From NCBI GenBank assembly GCA_017398555.1, contig JAFQFV010000009.1, positions 22,594 through 86,593 on the forward strand: a stretch of DNA of 64,000 nucleotides, written 5' to 3'. The stretch comes from Alistipes sp. (lineage in GTDB: Bacteria; Bacteroidota; Bacteroidia; Bacteroidales; Rikenellaceae). The position numbers and the translations under genes were made by a program. A model generated the notes under the pieces. It worked only from the letters and a program-made list of their open reading frames with translations, had not been told where the DNA came from and made no database searches. Numbering within the stretch: the stretch's first letter is position 1; every line of letters begins with the position of its first letter. Below are positions 33,188-42,370 of the stretch, piece after piece.

Positions 33188-33853
33188 TTACTTCTTGCAG
33201 TTGCACTCGCAAGTGATACCCTTCCAAACAAGAGCGGCGAGAGCTGCACCGGCGAATGGGCCAACGATGAAGATCCAGAGGTCTGCAAGAGCCTTACCAC
33301 CTGCAAGGACTGCAGGGCCGATAGAGCGTGCAGGGTTTACAGATGTGCCTGTATAGTGGATACATACAAGGTGTACAAGGATAAGTGTCAGACCGATAGC
33401 AAGACCGGCCAGATTACCTGCACCCTTCTCTGCGTCGGTAGTACCGAGGACAACCAGAACAAAGACGAATGTAAAGACAATCTCTGCAACTACGGCTGCG
33501 CAAGTTGTGATATTTGGCTGGATAGCGTTTGCGCCCAGACCTGACTCAGGTGCAAGTGCCATAAGGATACCTGCGCCGATAAATGCGCCGATAACCTGGA
33601 AGAGCATATACATTAGGGCATCTTTACCGCTCATTCGTTTTGAGAGCCATACACCGAGGGTGATTGCCGGGTTGATATGGCAACCAGAGATGCCGCCAAT
33701 AGTATAAGCCATACCTACAACAGCCAAACCAAAGGCGATAGCAGTACCCACTACAGAGGCTGTATCGACACCACAACTAAGGCTTACGGCAGTACCGCAA
33801 CCCATCAATACCAGAACCATAGTTCCGACCATTTCTGCTAAATACTTTTTCAT
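33188..33853 (-). CDS. aqpZ: Aquaporin
   Basis: A 221-residue, six-TM water channel of the MIP family in the inner membrane. The start at 33853 (MKKYLAEMVGTMVLVL) is the family N-terminus; an upstream start would add 21 unrelated residues. Both NPA boxes are intact: GCHINPAITLGVW and GTSVNPARSIGPA. The Cys-rich end (CECNCKK) is unusual. The AqpZ-type rather than glycerol-type assignment rests on overall similarity. Confidence 0.93.
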   Translation of the reverse strand: MKKYLAEMVGTMVLVLMGCGTAVSLSCGVDTASVVGTAIAFGLAVVGMAYTIGGISGCHINPAITLGVWLSKRMSGKDALMYMLFQVIGAFIGAGILMALAPESGLGANAIQPNITTCAAVVAEIVFTFVFVLVVLGTTDAEKGAGNLAGLAIGLTLILVHLVCIHYTGTSVNPARSIGPAVLAGGKALADLWIFIVGPFAGAALAALVWKGITCECNCKK

Positions 33854-33884
33854 AATTTGATAAAGTTTTAAGGTTTTACAATGT

Positions 33885-33917
33885 AAATATACACTTTTTT
33901 TAGGAGATTTTCGCAAA
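33885..33917 (-). promoter_or_regulatory. Probable aqpZ promoter
   Basis: On the minus strand TTTG (33917-33914), 21 bp, TATATTTA (33892-33885), one mismatch in the -7 box. Confidence 0.5.
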
Positions 33918-33971
33918 ATATCTCAAAAAAATGAATTTATCCCAAAATGGAGAGGTATTGCGAGAAAAAGA

Positions 33972-33998
33972 AAAGGGTCTGCGATTTGCAGACCCTTT
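33972..33998 (-). terminator. Terminator of the TPR lipoprotein gene
   Basis: AAAGGGTCTGC and GCAGACCCTTT form an 11-bp stem. The minus strand continues TTCTTTTTC, fitting the gene ending at 34072. Confidence 0.82.
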
Positions 33999-34071
33999 AT
34001 ATATAAGAGGTATGGCCTATAGCTCACAATTCGTTCTCCACGAACTATCAGCCCCTCGGGCCCTCCCTCAA

Positions 34072-35796
34072 TTAACGAAGTGCAGCGAGGTTTACATCCT
34101 TAGCAGCCTTCTTTGCAAGAGAAGCATCCTTAGAGATTGCAGTCTGAAGTGCAGCCTTAGCAGCCTCTACGTTACCCTCCTTAGCAGCGATAACTGCACG
34201 CAGATAGTCAGCCTTTGCGCTCTCGTCGTTAGCGATGCTGTTCTTAGCAGCAGCGAGGTTACCCTCCTGAACCTGTACGATAGCAGCGTTGTAGCCCTCG
34301 AGGTTCTTGCTTGCAGCAGCGTACTCACCCTTTGCAGCAGCAGCGAGTGCCTGTACCTCAGCGTTTGCACCCTGAGCGTAAGCAGCAGCCTTGTCAGTCT
34401 CACCCATTGCAAGGTAAACAAGAGCGTAGTTGTCGTTGAGCTCCTCAGACTTGCTACCAGCCTTAGCAGCCTTATCCAAAGCCTTGAGTGCACCGTCGAA
34501 GTCACCCTGCTTAGCGAGAGTGATAGCGAGGTTGTTGTAAGCGCGAGCGTCGTTGTAAGTCTCAGCAGCAGTCTTGAGTGCTACCTCAGCAACCTCTGGC
34601 TGAGCCTCAGCGATGTGGAGAAGCTCCTCGAGGCTGAGCTCTGAAGCACGGCCCTCCTTAATAAGAGCAACCATCTCAGCGTCAGTCTTACCTGTAAGGT
34701 CGATAGTATTTACGATCTGAGCGCGACGGAGCTGTGGAAGAACGTCAGTCTTGAGTGCACCGAATACAGATGCAAGGTTCTTAATCTCCTTCTCACGCTC
34801 TGCAGAAGAGGTGTACATGCTAAGAACCTGGAGGATAAGATCCTTATCCTGGATGTCAGAAGCAGCTACAGCAGCCTTGAAACCATCCCAGTCCTCACCA
34901 TAAGCAGCAGCGTCGATGTTAAGACCAGTCTCAGCAAGAAGCTTCTGAACTGCCTTAAGACCGCTCTGGCTACGCTTGTCAGAGAGCTTGTCATTGAACT
35001 TCTCAGGACCATCTGGAGAAGCATAACCCTTTACATATACGCTCTGTGCAGCGCGGTCGTTGTTAAGGTAACCCTCAACAGACTCCTTGAGTGCAGCAAC
35101 CTCCTCAGTCTCTGTTGCCTTCTTTGAAAGAACAGAAGAGTTGATCTTATAAACGAGGTCAGCAGTAACTACAGAAGTGGTTACGTTCTTGTAGTTGTTC
35201 TGCTCAGTAGCCATTGCAGATGCGAAGTCGATATCCTTCTGCAGAACGTTAAGACCTACAGCAACCTTACGACCGCACTCGCTCTTAAGAGCATAAGCAG
35301 CCTCATCGTCCTTAGCTACAACTGCGAGCTGCTCCTCAGTAAGGATAGCACCGTTGTTTGCGTTGATAAGGGTGAACTCCTTACACTTACCGCTCTTACA
35401 CTTAACCTCAACGAGCAACTTGAGCTCGCAAGCGTCCATAGCTGGCTGGTAATCAAACTCGATGTGACGGTTGATGCTCATAGTCTCGCCAGAAGTTACA
35501 ACCATACCGTTTGCCTCAACCTTCTCACCCTGGAGGAGGATAGTCTCACCTGCTACAGCACCGCCCTCGAAGAAGAGAACAGGAGTAACCTTAAGAGCAG
35601 CCTTCTTGTTGAAGTAATCTGCAGGAATAGATGCATAAAGATCAGCAGCGATCTTGCCATTGTTGAGAACAAGAACCTCAGGGGTACAAGTTACCACGAT
35701 AGCATCTGGGTTCTTAGCCATCTTCTTAAAGCAATCGCAGCTCGACAAAGTGAAAGCAGCAGCCAACACAACTGTCAAAGTCAAAATTTTCTTCAT
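34072..35796 (-). CDS. Outer-membrane lipoprotein with OmpA-like and TPR parts
   Basis: A 574-residue lipoprotein (signal ending TLSSC at about 20). A beta-rich N-terminal region is followed by an OmpA-like peptidoglycan-binding segment (about 245-290: VYVKGYASPDGPEKFNDKLSDKRS). TPR-type helical repeats make up the Ala-rich C-terminal third (DARAYNNLAITLAKQGDFDGALKALDKA and on). It likely links the outer membrane to peptidoglycan. Codon choice is narrow, suggesting high expression. It has a strong promoter and its own terminator, so it is a single-gene unit. Confidence 0.82.
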   Translation of the reverse strand: MKKILTLTVVLAAAFTLSSCDCFKKMAKNPDAIVVTCTPEVLVLNNGKIAADLYASIPADYFNKKAALKVTPVLFFEGGAVAGETILLQGEKVEANGMVVTSGETMSINRHIEFDYQPAMDACELKLLVEVKCKSGKCKEFTLINANNGAILTEEQLAVVAKDDEAAYALKSECGRKVAVGLNVLQKDIDFASAMATEQNNYKNVTTSVVTADLVYKINSSVLSKKATETEEVAALKESVEGYLNNDRAAQSVYVKGYASPDGPEKFNDKLSDKRSQSGLKAVQKLLAETGLNIDAAAYGEDWDGFKAAVAASDIQDKDLILQVLSMYTSSAEREKEIKNLASVFGALKTDVLPQLRRAQIVNTIDLTGKTDAEMVALIKEGRASELSLEELLHIAEAQPEVAEVALKTAAETYNDARAYNNLAITLAKQGDFDGALKALDKAAKAGSKSEELNDNYALVYLAMGETDKAAAYAQGANAEVQALAAAAKGEYAAASKNLEGYNAAIVQVQEGNLAAAKNSIANDESAKADYLRAVIAAKEGNVEAAKAALQTAISKDASLAKKAAKDVNLAALR

Positions 35797-35855
35797 AATG
35801 CTAAAAAATATTTAATTAAACCAAGTTATTTTTTGTTACACACACTTTCTTCTCG

Positions 35856-35885
35856 CAAAAATAACACATATTTTTGAATCCGCAA
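35856..35885 (-). promoter_or_regulatory. Promoter of the TPR lipoprotein gene
   Basis: On the minus strand TTG (35885-35883), 19 bp, TATTTTTG (35863-35856), with a leader near 50 nt. Confidence 0.7.
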
Positions 35886-35971
35886 CATAAAAAACTAAAA
35901 TAGTGGAGATTTTTGTTAATATTTCATATTAAAAACCTCTTTTTTTGTGGTCAATGGCTACAAATGGACAT

Positions 35972-37099
35972 TTATACTAACCTTTTGACAACTGTCTGCG
36001 GAGTGAGTCGCATATTCTCCAAATCGACTCCGTCGATGTTGATTACTCCGCGAGGTTTTATGCCGAGGGCTTGAGCTCCGCCAAAAGTAGCCCATCTGAG
36101 CAGCTCCTCAAGCGGGATATTTTCAAAGCATTTAAGCTCCTCAAGGATAGAGAGGGAGTGGTTGGATGCGAGCGAGTCGGTACCTATGCAGATATTGAGG
36201 TGGTTACGGCGCAGTAGATGCACAACATCTGGCACAACTCCCGATATAAAGCGGTTGGAACGCGGACAGAGTACCCAATAGACAGGTGCGGAGAAGTGGC
36301 TCATAATCAGGTCGATATCCTCTTGCGTTACGAAGCAGTTGTGAACTAAAATTACACTTCTCTCTGCCGGAATACTCTCAACAATGCGACGGGCAGGAGA
36401 ACCGAAATGGAGAAAATCGCACTCAAAACCGACAGTCGAATACCACTCGGCAAGGGAGCCCTTCCCTTCAAAAAGCAGCTCTTCGGCCTCGGACTCCTTG
36501 AAGTGGATGGAGAGTGGAGCTGATGAGTGGCGGCAGACCTTGGCAAAATCGTTGCTCTGTACAGAATAGACAGAGTGTGGTGTAAGAGTGGTATTTGGAT
36601 TGATAGTCAGTGATTTACACTGCTCGATATTACTCGTTTTAAGACCAAAGACCTCGGCAAAAGAGTGGTATTCTATTTGACTTTGAGCCTTGATAGCAAA
36701 AGAGCTGTTGTCATTGACAATGTCGGCGACGGCATTGATACCCTCGTCCCACATATTACTATCGGCATCCAATAGAGCTTTGGTGCGTTGCTCAGGGGTG
36801 AAATTATCTCTCACTTTAGCTATAGATGCAGCAAAGCCGCCATGACCACAACCCTCGGCAATAGCACCTTTGAGATATGATAACTCGCTGTGGCAGTGCG
36901 CATTGACAAAGCCCGGACAGATAATGCCGGGGTAGAACTCCACCAAAGAGGTCGCATCCAGATTGCTGTCATACCTCTCTAAATGAAGTATCTCTCCACT
37001 TACTGCATCGACAGTAATCAGCGGATTGCTATAAAACCCTTGTGGTGTCAGCAGATAGTGCGAGGCTATCTTTCTGAGATGAGAAGAAGGCATCGTCAA
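35972..37099 (-). CDS. Amidohydrolase, possibly aminodeoxyfutalosine deaminase-like
   Basis: A 375-residue cytosolic metal-dependent hydrolase of the Atz/Trz chlorohydrolase group. Metal ligands are seen in GFVNAHCHSELSYLKG, then SIHFKESEAEE, VILVHNCFV and ICIGTDSLASNHSLSILEEL. The SLASNHSLSILEEL block resembles aminodeoxyfutalosine deaminase of the futalosine menaquinone route, but other mqn genes are not in view, so this is tentative. Its first 65-71 bases overlap the preceding DUF4296 gene, depending on which ATG (37099 or 37093) is used. Last gene of the ten-gene operon. Confidence 0.85.
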   Translation of the reverse strand: MTMPSSHLRKIASHYLLTPQGFYSNPLITVDAVSGEILHLERYDSNLDATSLVEFYPGIICPGFVNAHCHSELSYLKGAIAEGCGHGGFAASIAKVRDNFTPEQRTKALLDADSNMWDEGINAVADIVNDNSSFAIKAQSQIEYHSFAEVFGLKTSNIEQCKSLTINPNTTLTPHSVYSVQSNDFAKVCRHSSAPLSIHFKESEAEELLFEGKGSLAEWYSTVGFECDFLHFGSPARRIVESIPAERSVILVHNCFVTQEDIDLIMSHFSAPVYWVLCPRSNRFISGVVPDVVHLLRRNHLNICIGTDSLASNHSLSILEELKCFENIPLEELLRWATFGGAQALGIKPRGVINIDGVDLENMRLTPQTVVKRLV

Positions 37100-37913
37100 A
37101 AATCTTTAGGTCGATATATCTCTTGAATAGCGAATCTATAGCCAAATCTGCATCAGGGGTATAGAGAATCTCCAAATCCGTTACCGTAAGTTTCGGACTG
37201 CCAACCTTATAACGCGCATCGGCAGGCTTTGCGAAGGTGATAACCAATCGGCATGCAGCAGTGTCGGTTGTAATGGTTCGGCGGATGCTCTCCTCCTTGC
37301 GCAGATTGTAGGAGTAGCTGTTGCGGTGGCTACCACTATTTGTCTCGACATGCAACGCACCTCGCAGAATATTTTCATCGTTGTTGATGTTACTGCTCTT
37401 CTTTCGCCTCTTCTTCGGCTCCGGCTTCTCATACGTATATTTATAACGCACGGAGTATGAGCCAGGCTGAAGTGGCTCGACAACAAGTTGCAACTTTGTC
37501 GTATCGGCTTTAGTTTTGAACTCTATAAGTGAGTCACGACGTACAGTGCGCTTAAAGGTGCGGATGGCTACATTTTTGATGGTATCAAGGATAACCACCT
37601 TCTTTTCATATATTGTCGCTATATCGGCAATCTGAGTCTCGGCATCCTTGAGTACTCGACCAAGCTGTGCACTCTTTCTGCGGGAGAAGTTACCGATAGT
37701 ATATCTAAGGTCTTCAGGGGTATATCCGTAGCGATCCAATATAGGCTCATAGACCTGTATTGAGTCCAAGTTCATGTAGTTGATGCCCAAGTATGCGTTG
37801 GTGATATATGCATCGCGGAAGATGAGGGCAAGGGTCTTGTCATCAATCTCCTTACGACGGGAGCAACCTATAATAGATAGGGCTACCAGCGTGCAAATCA
37901 GTAGTCGTTTCAT
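37029..37913 (-). CDS. DUF4296 lipoprotein
   Basis: A 294-residue lipoprotein (MKRLLICTLVALSIIGCS). The DUF4296 domain occupies about 20-110 (ALIFRDAYITNAYL, YTPEDLRYTIGNFSRR). A basic linker with KKRRKKSS and a C-terminal beta-rich part follow. Its function is unknown, but the family is nearly confined to Bacteroidota. The ATG overlaps the lolE-like stop (ATGA). Its 3' end runs 71 bases into the amidohydrolase gene. Confidence 0.85.
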   Translation of the reverse strand: MKRLLICTLVALSIIGCSRRKEIDDKTLALIFRDAYITNAYLGINYMNLDSIQVYEPILDRYGYTPEDLRYTIGNFSRRKSAQLGRVLKDAETQIADIATIYEKKVVILDTIKNVAIRTFKRTVRRDSLIEFKTKADTTKLQLVVEPLQPGSYSVRYKYTYEKPEPKKRRKKSSNINNDENILRGALHVETNSGSHRNSYSYNLRKEESIRRTITTDTAACRLVITFAKPADARYKVGSPKLTVTDLEILYTPDADLAIDSLFKRYIDLKIFDDAFFSSQKDSLALSADTTRVL

Positions 37914-39082
37914 CGTTTTTTTATCATTGTATTTGCCGCAATCTGCGAAACGCTCCACGCAATGGCGACAAAAGTTATAAATATTGCAACTATATCGGTT
38001 AGGTGTAACTCCACAGGATAGCTATCGACAAGGAAAGAGGCCGAAGGCAGAGAGATAACACCAAAGAACTGCTGTATCAGCACCACAATAATACCTATCG
38101 TAAGGCCTACAGCGCCGCCAATGCCCGAAATGAGCAACCCCTCTCGCACAAATATCCCTCGAATAAAGCCCCTGTCGGCACCCATCGAGAGTAGTGTCTG
38201 CTGCTGGTCGCGCTTCTCGACAATGAGCATAATCACCGTGCCGATAATCGAGAGCGAGGCAATAAGTAATACAAGCAGAGCTACAAAGAATACAGCCCAC
38301 TTCTCGTAACGCATAATTTGGTAGAAGGCGGCATTCTTCTCGGCTCGGGTAGTTATCTTAACATCCTCAGCAAGAGCTGTTTGCAGTCGTGCTTTGACCT
38401 TCTCGGCACTATCTGTGCAGCTGAGGTATATCTTTGTCTTATCCTCGCCAAAGAGCTTTTCGGCAATATGCAACGGGGTAGTCATAGCCCCCTTTGTCTG
38501 CTGTGAGCTCTGTAGAATACCTGCCACGGCGACCCTTTCGCTCTTAATGCCGCTAAATGGCAATATCGAGCCTATCGGGCTGCCGGCAATGGCATAAAGA
38601 GTGATATTTGTGCCGGCGGTGGTGTATATTGAGAGCAGTTGCGCAACATCGCGTGTTATCAAGGCGCGGCTACTCTCTCCTACCATAAGCTCTGATGAGC
38701 CTTGGCTGATAGAGCCGCTTATCGGCAGCACATCAAAGTAGTTTTCATCCACTCCGCGCACAGCAACTGCAACCTCTCGCTTCTCGTAACGAGCCAATGC
38801 CTGCCCCTCGATGACAAAACTTGCAGCCTTAACGCCCTCTACCTCAAGAATTTGCTGACGCAGGCTCTCTGACGGCTCCTCGATACGGCTAATCTCAATA
38901 TCGGCATCGGTTGTTGCGTACATTCGCTTGATGAGCGAGTCGAAACCGTTGAATACGGAGAGTAGTATAACCATCGCCGCTACTGGTATTGCCACAGATA
39001 CAAGGCTCACCCCCGCGATGATATTTATCACCGAGTGAGAGGAGCGCGAAAAGAGATATCTGCGAGCAAAAAACCACTGCAT
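37910..39082 (-). CDS. LolC/LolE-type ABC permease (FtsX fold)
   Basis: A 390-residue inner-membrane permease with one N-terminal TM (about 20-42), a large periplasmic MacB-like domain, and three C-terminal TMs with the FtsX-domain block LLSMGADRGFIRGIFVREGLLISGIGGAVGL. Such proteins release outer-membrane lipoproteins to the carrier LolA. No LolD ATPase gene is adjacent. Being in an operon with several lipoprotein genes supports the Lol role. It lies 15 bp after rbfA, the usual Bacteroidota neighbour. Confidence 0.9.
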   Translation of the reverse strand: MQWFFARRYLFSRSSHSVINIIAGVSLVSVAIPVAAMVILLSVFNGFDSLIKRMYATTDADIEISRIEEPSESLRQQILEVEGVKAASFVIEGQALARYEKREVAVAVRGVDENYFDVLPISGSISQGSSELMVGESSRALITRDVAQLLSIYTTAGTNITLYAIAGSPIGSILPFSGIKSERVAVAGILQSSQQTKGAMTTPLHIAEKLFGEDKTKIYLSCTDSAEKVKARLQTALAEDVKITTRAEKNAAFYQIMRYEKWAVFFVALLVLLIASLSIIGTVIMLIVEKRDQQQTLLSMGADRGFIRGIFVREGLLISGIGGAVGLTIGIIVVLIQQFFGVISLPSASFLVDSYPVELHLTDIVAIFITFVAIAWSVSQIAANTMIKKR

Positions 39083-39097
39083 AGCTCTAACGGTCTG

Positions 39098-39442
39098 CTA
39101 CTTAGCCAAGAGGTTGTCGATATTCTCGATATACTCTAACGAGTCGTCGATAAAGAACTGCAACTCAGGAATAGACTTCACCTGGTTGCGCATGCGGTTA
39201 CCCAACGCACCACGAATAGCGCGGTTATGCTCGGTCAGCAGGTCGAGTGTCGCCTGTGCCTTATCAAACGGAAAGACGCTGACATATATCTTGGCGTATG
39301 CAAGGTCAACCGATACACGTACGGTGGTCACTGTAACGAGGATGCCTCGGAGCAGAGCCGAGTACTCTCGCTGGATAATTTCGGCGATATCTCGCTGAAT
39401 CTGCTTTGCAATCTTCTGCTGTCTTGTGTTTGTATTCTCCAT
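39098..39442 (-). CDS. rbfA: Ribosome-binding factor A
   Basis: A 114-residue KH-like 30S maturation factor. Family blocks are RQQKIAKQIQRDIAEIIQRE, VTVTTVRVSVDLAYAKIYVSVFP, and the C-terminal IPELQFFIDDSLEYIENID. Normal length. Its ATG overlaps the stop of the upstream barrel gene by one base (TAATG). Confidence 0.96.
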   Translation of the reverse strand: MENTNTRQQKIAKQIQRDIAEIIQREYSALLRGILVTVTTVRVSVDLAYAKIYVSVFPFDKAQATLDLLTEHNRAIRGALGNRMRNQVKSIPELQFFIDDSLEYIENIDNLLAK

Positions 39443-40281
39443 TATAGTGCAAATTTTACAATCTCTCTATTTTTATCTCTCTTTGGTGGTTTGTAGAACC
39501 ACGAGTCAAAGCCCCTCTTGTTGAGGCGGAAACCTACGCGCAGGCTGATGGCGAGGTTATCCAACGGCGAACGCAGCGGTGAGTACCAGAATGGATTTTC
39601 GCCGGGATTTGTCTGCTGGTCAAGTCCGTTGTCGTAGTACTTGTTTCGGTTCTTGAGAATATCCGAGTAGCCGAAGTAGTAACGACCTCGGATACCTATC
39701 TCCACCTGCTTAATCAGAAAATCTATACCCAAACCACCCGCAAGGCCATAACCAAAGCGGTTATCTCTCTCCGAACGCATGTGATACTTACCCTCAATTA
39801 CCGTCAGACCCTGACCGTTGAGAGAGCCAAAGGTGTAGGTCTCGTAGTTCTTGAACGAAGAGGCGAAGTAGTAGCTGAAGGTCACTGCCGCCTCAAGATA
39901 TACACGAACGGTGTTTTTAATCATGTAGAAGTGGGGCTGCCAAACAAGCGGCACCATCAGCGTATTTACATTGCGCTGGTAGTACTTGTAGTCCTTTTTG
40001 TCCTCATAAATCGAGGCGTAAGGGGCATACGAAAAACCGCTCTGCAACCACTCGACATCGACGCCGACACAACCCACAAAGCGAGGCAGAGAGTAGTATC
40101 TCCACGACAATCCCGCCTGCCCCGTACCCCAAATAGGGCGAGTCTCTTGTGCCGGATAGAGGCGCGATGTTGCCATACCGGCACCACCTGTCATAGCAAA
40201 CACGTGCTGTGCCTTGACGCTGTTATTACACAACATCAAAGCGCATACGGTTAAAGATAGTATGGTTAAAAATCTCTTCAT
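39442..40281 (-). CDS. Outer-membrane beta-barrel protein, PorT-like
   Basis: A 279-residue exported protein: signal peptide (1-24, ending VKA-Q), then alternating Gly/aromatic strands typical of 8-strand barrels (GLSWRYYSLPRF, FGYGLAGGLGIDFLI, VEIGIRGRYYFGYSD, LAISLRVGFRLN). It resembles DUF6089/PorT-type proteins. The ATG at 40281 is preferred to an in-frame TTG two codons upstream. Exact function unknown. Confidence 0.78.
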   Translation of the reverse strand: MKRFLTILSLTVCALMLCNNSVKAQHVFAMTGGAGMATSRLYPAQETRPIWGTGQAGLSWRYYSLPRFVGCVGVDVEWLQSGFSYAPYASIYEDKKDYKYYQRNVNTLMVPLVWQPHFYMIKNTVRVYLEAAVTFSYYFASSFKNYETYTFGSLNGQGLTVIEGKYHMRSERDNRFGYGLAGGLGIDFLIKQVEIGIRGRYYFGYSDILKNRNKYYDNGLDQQTNPGENPFWYSPLRSPLDNLAISLRVGFRLNKRGFDSWFYKPPKRDKNREIVKFAL

Positions 40282-40291
40282 AATCAATCAT

Positions 40292-42370
40292 TTAGAACAT
40301 TCGACCAGAGCTGTTGCCGCTGCCTGTCAGTCCGCCAAGACCGCCCATCATGCCGCCCATGCCGCCCATCATACCGCCGGCGCCACCCATCATGCCACCG
40401 GAGCTGTTTTGGTCGACCTTGTTGAGGTTCTCAAGGCGCTTCTTCTCCCACTCCTCCGAGAGCTTCTTGATGCGGGAAGCCTCCTTCTCCTCAAGAACCT
40501 GAATCAGATTCTCCATTGTCATAGGTTTGAAGACGCTGCTCATATCTATATCAATCTCGATATCCCAATTAGCCTTTGTGGCAAACAGATCCTCTCCCTT
40601 ATCGTTGATAAACATCTCGGAGCGCTCTGGTTGCAGACGATTTACAACATCGCCGGCATCCCACTGACCATTGCCGTTGGTGTCTTCGATAATTCGGATG
40701 CGAATCTCGCCCGGAGCGACGAAGTTGATAGTATATTTACCGCTTACAACCCCCTTGAGCTCCTGCTGAGTCTTATTTGAAGAGTCGGTCTGCTGGATGA
40801 TATACTGCTTACCCTCCTCGCCCTTGACGGTGAGGACAATCTTTGCGAATTTCTCAGGGTCGTATGTGGCAAAAGATGAGGATATAGAGTCACATTGGTA
40901 ACCCATAACATCTGTCAGCGAACCCTTAGGAACGTAGAAACGGTACTTTGTTGCATTCTCCCACGCTGCGCGAACAAAGTAGTGGCCGATGTTGAGCGTA
41001 TCGCGGACAAAGTGCTTCTCAATCTCCGCCTCGGTGGCATTTGTACCCTCGCCTGTGACCTTGTAGAGCTTTACAGCTGTCGAGTCGAAGGTTACCAAAG
41101 GGAAATCGACTGTAATCTCAAAGCCCTTTTCAGGATTAATCTCGCCTGTAGCGGAGCTCTTGAACTTGAATGGGTTCGCTTTCTTCGGTGGGATGTATTC
41201 ACGACCCTCCTCCTCGGCCTTCTTACGCTCGCGCTCCTCCTTCTCACGCTCCTTCTGCTCCTCTTTGCTCTCGACCCTCTTCCAAGCAACCTTTATCGGC
41301 TCGGTGGTCTTGACATATTGGCGAATAGAGTCGTGCTTGTAGTATGTAATCTCACCCTTGATAGTGTCCGGAATCTCCTCGGCAGGGAGGTTAATCCAGA
41401 GGTTGAGTGTATCTTTACCCTTTGTGCGCGGGTCGTAGATAATCTTATCCGAAGGTATTGAGTCAAGGCGAAGCGAGTCGATATCAGGCAGGGCGGTGTT
41501 GAAGTAGAGGGTAATCTTCTTCTGGTCGCCACGAATAGCCTCGACAAGGCGCTGAGCCTTGAAGGTCTTGTCGGTAAACATACGGAAGTAGAGCTGTGGG
41601 TCTGCCGAAGGGTAGTGACGCAGAGAGTCAAACCAGATGGCAAATGGTGGCAACTCGGCAGGGTTGTACGCAGAGTCGAGAATGCCGACAAGGTCTGTGC
41701 CCGGCTCATAGAGTTGGTTGTCGTTCTTATCGCCGATAGCGTAGATGCGATACTTCACAGGCTTAAGGTTCTGCGCAATGAAGATACCGTTGTTCTGCGC
41801 ACGAGCAATGGCATCCGGCTTGCGGTTGAAGATTGTCGAGTCGTAGTCAGGTGTATCAGGCAGCGAATCGAGGATGTAGAACCAGAGGAATGTTCGACTT
41901 ACAGAGTCCGCCTTGTACGAGTCGGCAGTATATCCCGAACAGATAAGCGAATCGACCGTATCGCCTGTAGAGAAGACATAACGCATCGCATTGAGCGGAT
42001 TGCCCTCGTTATTGTCACGAATGGCGCTGCCCAGGTCGATGGCGTAGGTCTGGTTCTCCTTGAGCGTGTCGCGAATAGTGATGACAATACCCTTGCCTCG
42101 AGTAGATATGAGCGGCATCTTCTTCATCGCAGGAGAGGTGAACATCTCCTTATTCTGATCCTTAATCTGCACATACTCGTTAAACTCGATATAGATCTTC
42201 TTCTCCTTGAAGTTCGTTGCGAAGTTGCCCGGAGTAATAGCGGTAATTACCGGTGGCAGGGTATCCTTCGGGCCGCCATCGGGCGACATAATATTGGCAC
42301 AGCGGGTAAGGAACGCCCCTAAAAAGAGGAGTGTTACGGCTGTCTTGAGTATCAGAGTGCTATTTTTCAT
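40292..42370 (-). CDS. SbsA-type Ig-like lipoprotein with Gly-Met tail
   Basis: A 692-residue lipoprotein (signal ending LTRC). The first Ig-like domain (Big_5/SbsA type, about 35-135) begins SPDGGPKDTLPPVI and contains the YIEFNEYVQ strand, a pattern conserved across Bacteroidota. A Lys/Glu-rich stretch (about 355-385) follows, and the last 35 residues consist of MMGG and GG repeats ending SSGRMF. Surface or envelope location is likely. Function unknown. It overlaps the upstream lipoprotein gene by one base. Confidence 0.85.
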   Translation of the reverse strand: MKNSTLILKTAVTLLFLGAFLTRCANIMSPDGGPKDTLPPVITAITPGNFATNFKEKKIYIEFNEYVQIKDQNKEMFTSPAMKKMPLISTRGKGIVITIRDTLKENQTYAIDLGSAIRDNNEGNPLNAMRYVFSTGDTVDSLICSGYTADSYKADSVSRTFLWFYILDSLPDTPDYDSTIFNRKPDAIARAQNNGIFIAQNLKPVKYRIYAIGDKNDNQLYEPGTDLVGILDSAYNPAELPPFAIWFDSLRHYPSADPQLYFRMFTDKTFKAQRLVEAIRGDQKKITLYFNTALPDIDSLRLDSIPSDKIIYDPRTKGKDTLNLWINLPAEEIPDTIKGEITYYKHDSIRQYVKTTEPIKVAWKRVESKEEQKEREKEERERKKAEEEGREYIPPKKANPFKFKSSATGEINPEKGFEITVDFPLVTFDSTAVKLYKVTGEGTNATEAEIEKHFVRDTLNIGHYFVRAAWENATKYRFYVPKGSLTDVMGYQCDSISSSFATYDPEKFAKIVLTVKGEEGKQYIIQQTDSSNKTQQELKGVVSGKYTINFVAPGEIRIRIIEDTNGNGQWDAGDVVNRLQPERSEMFINDKGEDLFATKANWDIEIDIDMSSVFKPMTMENLIQVLEEKEASRIKKLSEEWEKKRLENLNKVDQNSSGGMMGGAGGMMGGMGGMMGGLGGLTGSGNSSGRMF

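Noticed and set aside
33179-33544. 121-codon Cys-rich plus-strand frame
   Set aside because: Antisense to aqpZ; the cysteines come from reverse reading of the aquaporin codons.
41615-42322. 235-codon plus-strand frame
   Set aside because: Lies wholly opposite the Ig-like lipoprotein gene and shows no recognisable domain or independent promoter.
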